From positions 50,207,501 through 50,271,500 of the forward strand of contig NC_134370.1 of the NCBI RefSeq assembly GCF_035582795.1: a stretch of 64,000 bases of DNA, in the 5' to 3' direction. The notes below the pieces were generated by a model. It ran no database searches. It saw nothing but the letters and a program-made list of their open reading frames with translations, and was not told where the DNA came from. Numbering within the stretch: the stretch's first letter is position 1; the number at the start of each line of letters is the position of its first letter. This DNA comes from Mycteria americana. Taxonomy: Eukaryota > Chordata > Aves > Ciconiiformes > Ciconiidae. The position numbers and the translations under genes are program-made. Positions 60,769-64,000 of the stretch are shown here, piece after piece.

Positions 60769-60792
60769 GTATTGTATGTTAACATACAATAC
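60769..60792. repeat. 24-bp perfect palindrome
   Basis: GTATTGTATGTT followed by its exact reverse complement, centred on TTAA. No spacer. Role unknown. Confidence 0.85.
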
Positions 60793-62121
60793 AATAATAT
60801 GTAAGAAAAACCTAGTCACTCCCAAAATATTCTACAAGTCTAAAGCCCTGCTATTGGCCAGTTTAAATGCTCTTACCTTACCCTATTGCAAGTGAAAATT
60901 CAGCCTCTCCAGGGTTAAGAACTCATTTCCAAGCCAAAATCACTAGCAGTGATAAGCAAATGTTGCCCTTCTGCTATCTGAAAGCTTCAGTGCTTTTCCC
61001 TTCTCCAGTAGGATTCAACGTTCCTGTTTAATAGGAATGTTATTTATTTATTGGAGGCCATGAACTGACATAACAGCCTGCATTACAAGAATTATGACGT
61101 TCTCTCCTATCACACCACGTTTGCTGTTTCTGCATCACTCATGACAGTCAACCTTAACTCAAAAATAAAGCAGATGACACCAAAAGAACTGGTGTACCAG
61201 CAACATATTTCTTGTTAGTATATAGATGAGATGTGATAGTTTATGTTGCCAGAAGCTTTCTGTAACAATCACATTTCTCATCAGGGTTAAGACTCTACAC
61301 CTGTTTGAAACTTCCTGTGTGTCTGAAACATCAGGAAATCTTTTAGCAGGCAGAAAGCAGGTTAATCAATCAAATGGTAGATAGAACCACAGGTCTTAGA
61401 ACTATTATTCTCAGTTTGTGTAAGATGCATAAAGTTGCACTGCTACACATTTTGTTGAGAAAATTTTTCTCTGCACAAACACTGCCTCATGGAGAGTTGG
61501 AGCATAAACTATAAAATTTCAGGAACTGTGATTTTTCTCATGTAGCTACATAAAGCTAGGCAAGCCATTAATTTGTTTACATCTGTTGTGAAGCATACAG
61601 AAAAAAAATCTAAATGGTGGGGGAAGAATACCACCACTGGCATTTGGCTGGTTCAAAGCTTGGAAAATCAGTTGAACACAATATTAGATGAGTCTCTAGA
61701 TTTCTGTACTCTCAAAGCACTCTCAAAGCAACAAACCGCTGGCACCAACCTGGACCAAATTACATAGTGGCTGTGCCTGAAGAGGTGTCTCCCTGCCTCC
61801 AGCAGCACATTTTCACCTTCTCATTTGCACTGGCACCAGCGATCACAGAACCATGCAGCAGCTTGCAAGCTTCGAGGCAGATCAATTCCTGATGTGCTTC
61901 AACACGTAAGCACCAATTCCACCATAAAAGGGGAGGCAGGAATGTGCAGCTGAGAGCAGGGATGCCCTTCCTTGGCAGCAGTCTACACTTCAGGGTTAGC
62001 TTAATGCAACTGTCAAACTGGAGTTTCATTTTTATAGCTCAGTTGTTAAGTAAAACATCAGTTTCTACAATCTGCAAAGGTGGTGGCAGAGCGAGAAGCT
62101 GATCCTGTCTCTACAACCCTT

Positions 62122-62846
62122 CACAGAATCACATGGAATCGTACAGGTTGGAAAAGACCTTTAAGATCATCGAGTCCAACTGTAAACCTAACACTACCAA
62201 GACCACCACTGCACCATGTCCCTAAGCACCTCATCCAAACATCTTAAATATTTCCAGGGATGGCGACTCAACCACTTCCCTGGGCACCCTGTTCCAATGC
62301 TTGATAACCCTTTCAGGGAAGTAAAATTTCCTAATATCCAGTCTAAACCTCCCCTGGCACAACTTGAGGCCATTTCCTATCGTCCTATCACTTGTTACCT
62401 GGGAGAAGAGACTGGGAGATCCTCCTTTCAGGTACTTGTAGAGAGCAATAAGGTCTCCCCTGAGCCTCCTTTTCTCCAGACTAAATAACCCCAGTTCCCT
62501 CAGCCGCTCCTCATAAGACTTCTGCTCTAGACCCTTCACCAGCTTCGTTGCCCTTCTTTGGACATGCTCCAGCACCTCAATGTCTCCCTTGTAACACAGC
62601 ATTCGAGGTGCAGCCTCACCAGTGCCGAGTACAGGGGCACGATCACTTCCCTATTCCTGCTGGCCACACTATTTTTGATACAAGCCAAGATGCCACTGGC
62701 TTTCTTGGCCCCCTGGGCACACTGCTGGCTCATATGCAGCCGGCTGTCAACCAACAACCAACCTTCTTCCATATTGCTGTGTTTTTCCTCCACAGGAATT
62801 AATTTCATACCCTTGATCCTTCTGCCATGGATCACCATCACCATTA
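62122..62846 (-). mobile_element. CR1 LINE, 5'-truncated, frameshifted 3' part
   Basis: The minus strand encodes the C-terminal end of a CR1 non-LTR retrotransposon protein. One open segment (62602-62231) holds [20 protein letters not shown], then [20 protein letters not shown] and [19 protein letters not shown]. An upstream segment in another frame (62844-62536) holds [19 protein letters not shown] and [16 protein letters not shown] small deletion near 62600 puts the two out of frame, so no product is made. The 3' end at about 62122 shows the degenerate AGAATCACATGG/ATCGTACAGG tail repeats typical of CR1. The 5' part is missing, as usual for CR1. Confidence 0.92.
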
Positions 62847-62875
62847 TCCCTTAGGCTCTGCTCGTATGTATGAAG

Positions 62876-62945
62876 AATCATAGGATAATTTGGGCTGAAA
62901 GGCACATCTGGAAGTCACATGATCCAACCCCCTGCTCTAAGCAGG
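62876..62945 (-). mobile_element. Second CR1 3'-end fragment
   Basis: AGAATCATAGGATAATTTGG followed by GGCTGAAAGGCAC and a later CCAACCCCCTGCTC is the antisense of a CR1 3' terminus. Same orientation as the larger CR1 copy and about 30 bp away from it. Diverged and very short. Confidence 0.65.
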
Positions 62946-63085
62946 TTCTAGCATGATTTGGTATATGTTAATGATACACGAATAGACAGTATCAAAAAGG
63001 ATAGCAGATTTCTGCCATGTATTAATAATTTAAAAGTATTTCCAAGCTAACTTCAAATGCTTGGCTAAAGTAAAATGAATGCTTA

Positions 63086-63101
63086 ACACACACACACACA
63101 C
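63086..63101. repeat. (AC)8 microsatellite
   Basis: Eight uninterrupted AC dinucleotides. Confidence 0.9.
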
Positions 63102-63126
63102 TTCCCTGTTACTGAAGAAAAGTAGG

Positions 63127-63144
63127 CTATTGGTATACCAATAG
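63127..63144. repeat. 18-bp perfect palindrome with two CCAAT/ATTGG cores
   Basis: CTATTGGTATACCAATAG. Each half contains a CCAAT-type core in opposite orientation. Intronic; no evidence of function. Confidence 0.8.
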
Positions 63145-63679
63145 TTTCCCTTGAATATAAACTGCCTAAAGCAGAAACTAAACAGCAACTAGAATGCATA
63201 ATCCACAGGGTATTAAAGGAGCAATGTAAATAGCCTGCATAAGGTAAATGCTCAAGTGACCAAATACAATGACAAATTTATAAATTAATGGTATTAATTA
63301 TAATTAATATATAAATAAGAACAAAATATTAAAACATAATATATATTATCTATAATATAACTTTTAATGCTTCAGGAGTTCTGAGAAGTTGGTAGCTCTT
63401 ATGGACACCATAATGCTGTTTTAGAACACAAAAACACCTCTTAGATTTTTTTGTTTCCTGTGTTAACACCTCACAAATCTGAAAACAGTTTAGAACACTT
63501 TTTCTGAAACCTATCCTACATTAGGAGGCTTTTTTATGCATGAAGAGACCTTTCTAATGCAGTATGAAAGCATTAATGATTTTAGGATACCTTTAATGAT
63601 ATTAATATACTGCTGGGTTCACTATGAAGCACCTTGTTTTCTGATTACCAAGAAACATGGACTGAAGAAGTATAGTGTA

Positions 63680-63755
63680 AGTATACACATACTTATTCTT
63701 CCACTCATATCTATACACATATATACACACACACGATCTATATCTATATAAAAAT
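63680..63755. repeat. AT/CA-rich simple-sequence block
   Basis: Imperfect ACAT, TATA, CACA and TCTATA units near the right edge of the window. Confidence 0.7.
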
Positions 63756-64000
63756 GAATAAATTAATAACTTTTAGCCTACCACTGAAGGAAACTGCTGA
63801 AGAGGAAACAGAGGGAAGAAATAACTGTCATTTGCCATGTGACCACTACTTAGCTATCAGGTAGTCTGTGACAGTAACTGGCCTCAAACATTCCGCAGCC
63901 CTGGGCAGTTCAGAAAGTAAAGCAAAGCTTCTTCCTGCATTTTGTCTCTATGATCCCCAACACATAATTAGTTGCTGCCACATTGCTAGTTTGCAAGAGC

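Larger units (their letters stand above)
59503..64000 (-). other. UBE2Q2: UBE2Q2 intron, continuing beyond the window
   Basis: No further UBE2Q2 exon was found to the right edge. Contents: an A17 run at 59900-59918, a 24-bp perfect palindrome at 60769-60792, CR1 LINE sequence at 62122-62945, an (AC)8 run, an 18-bp palindrome, a very AT-rich block at 63277-63362 and AT/CA simple sequence at 63680-63755. Confidence 0.75.

Noticed and set aside
1-64000. tRNA, rRNA, CRISPR arrays, operons
   Set aside because: None seen. The window is vertebrate nuclear DNA, and no cloverleaf with A/B boxes or regular spacer-repeat array was noticed.

Overview
The window is nuclear DNA from a vertebrate, almost certainly a bird. 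Three things show this: CR1 LINE remnants with the avian-type 3' end, compact genes with short introns, and the gene order NRG4 / FBXO22 / UBE2Q2, which matches the same block on human 15q24. It is AT-rich apart from one strong CpG island near 31 kb.

Layout: (1) 1-17.3 kb, plus strand: the 3' part of NRG4. Three coding exons give the EGF module, the transmembrane segment and the short cytoplasmic tail; the start codon lies upstream of the window. (2) 17.65-19.46 kb, plus strand: an uninterrupted 602-codon ORF that I cannot assign to any family. It has its own poly(A) signals and sits between NRG4 and FBXO22. It is the most interesting item here. (3) 19.6-25.7 kb: mostly non-coding, with a probable antisense retroviral LTR at 23.95-24.58 kb. 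(4) 25.7-31.5 kb, minus strand: a complete FBXO22 in seven coding exons (399 codons, every splice phase consistent). (5) 31.7-59.5 kb, minus strand: UBE2Q2 in eleven coding exons (280 codons to the stop), including the exon with the catalytic cysteine. About the first 95 residues lie beyond the right edge. (6) 59.5-64 kb: UBE2Q2 intron with a truncated, frameshifted CR1 LINE and a second CR1 tail.

FBXO22 and UBE2Q2 run head to tail on the minus strand. The UBE2Q2 poly(A) signal is only about 275 bp from the FBXO22 start codon, and the FBXO22 CpG island extends back into the UBE2Q2 3' UTR. NRG4 converges on FBXO22 from the other side. FBXO22 (substrate receptor of an SCF ubiquitin ligase) and UBE2Q2 (a ubiquitin-conjugating enzyme) both belong to the ubiquitin system. 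NRG4 is an ErbB4 ligand and is functionally separate.

All exon boundaries come from reading GT/AG sites and checking reading phase against remembered family sequences. No alignment or database search was run.
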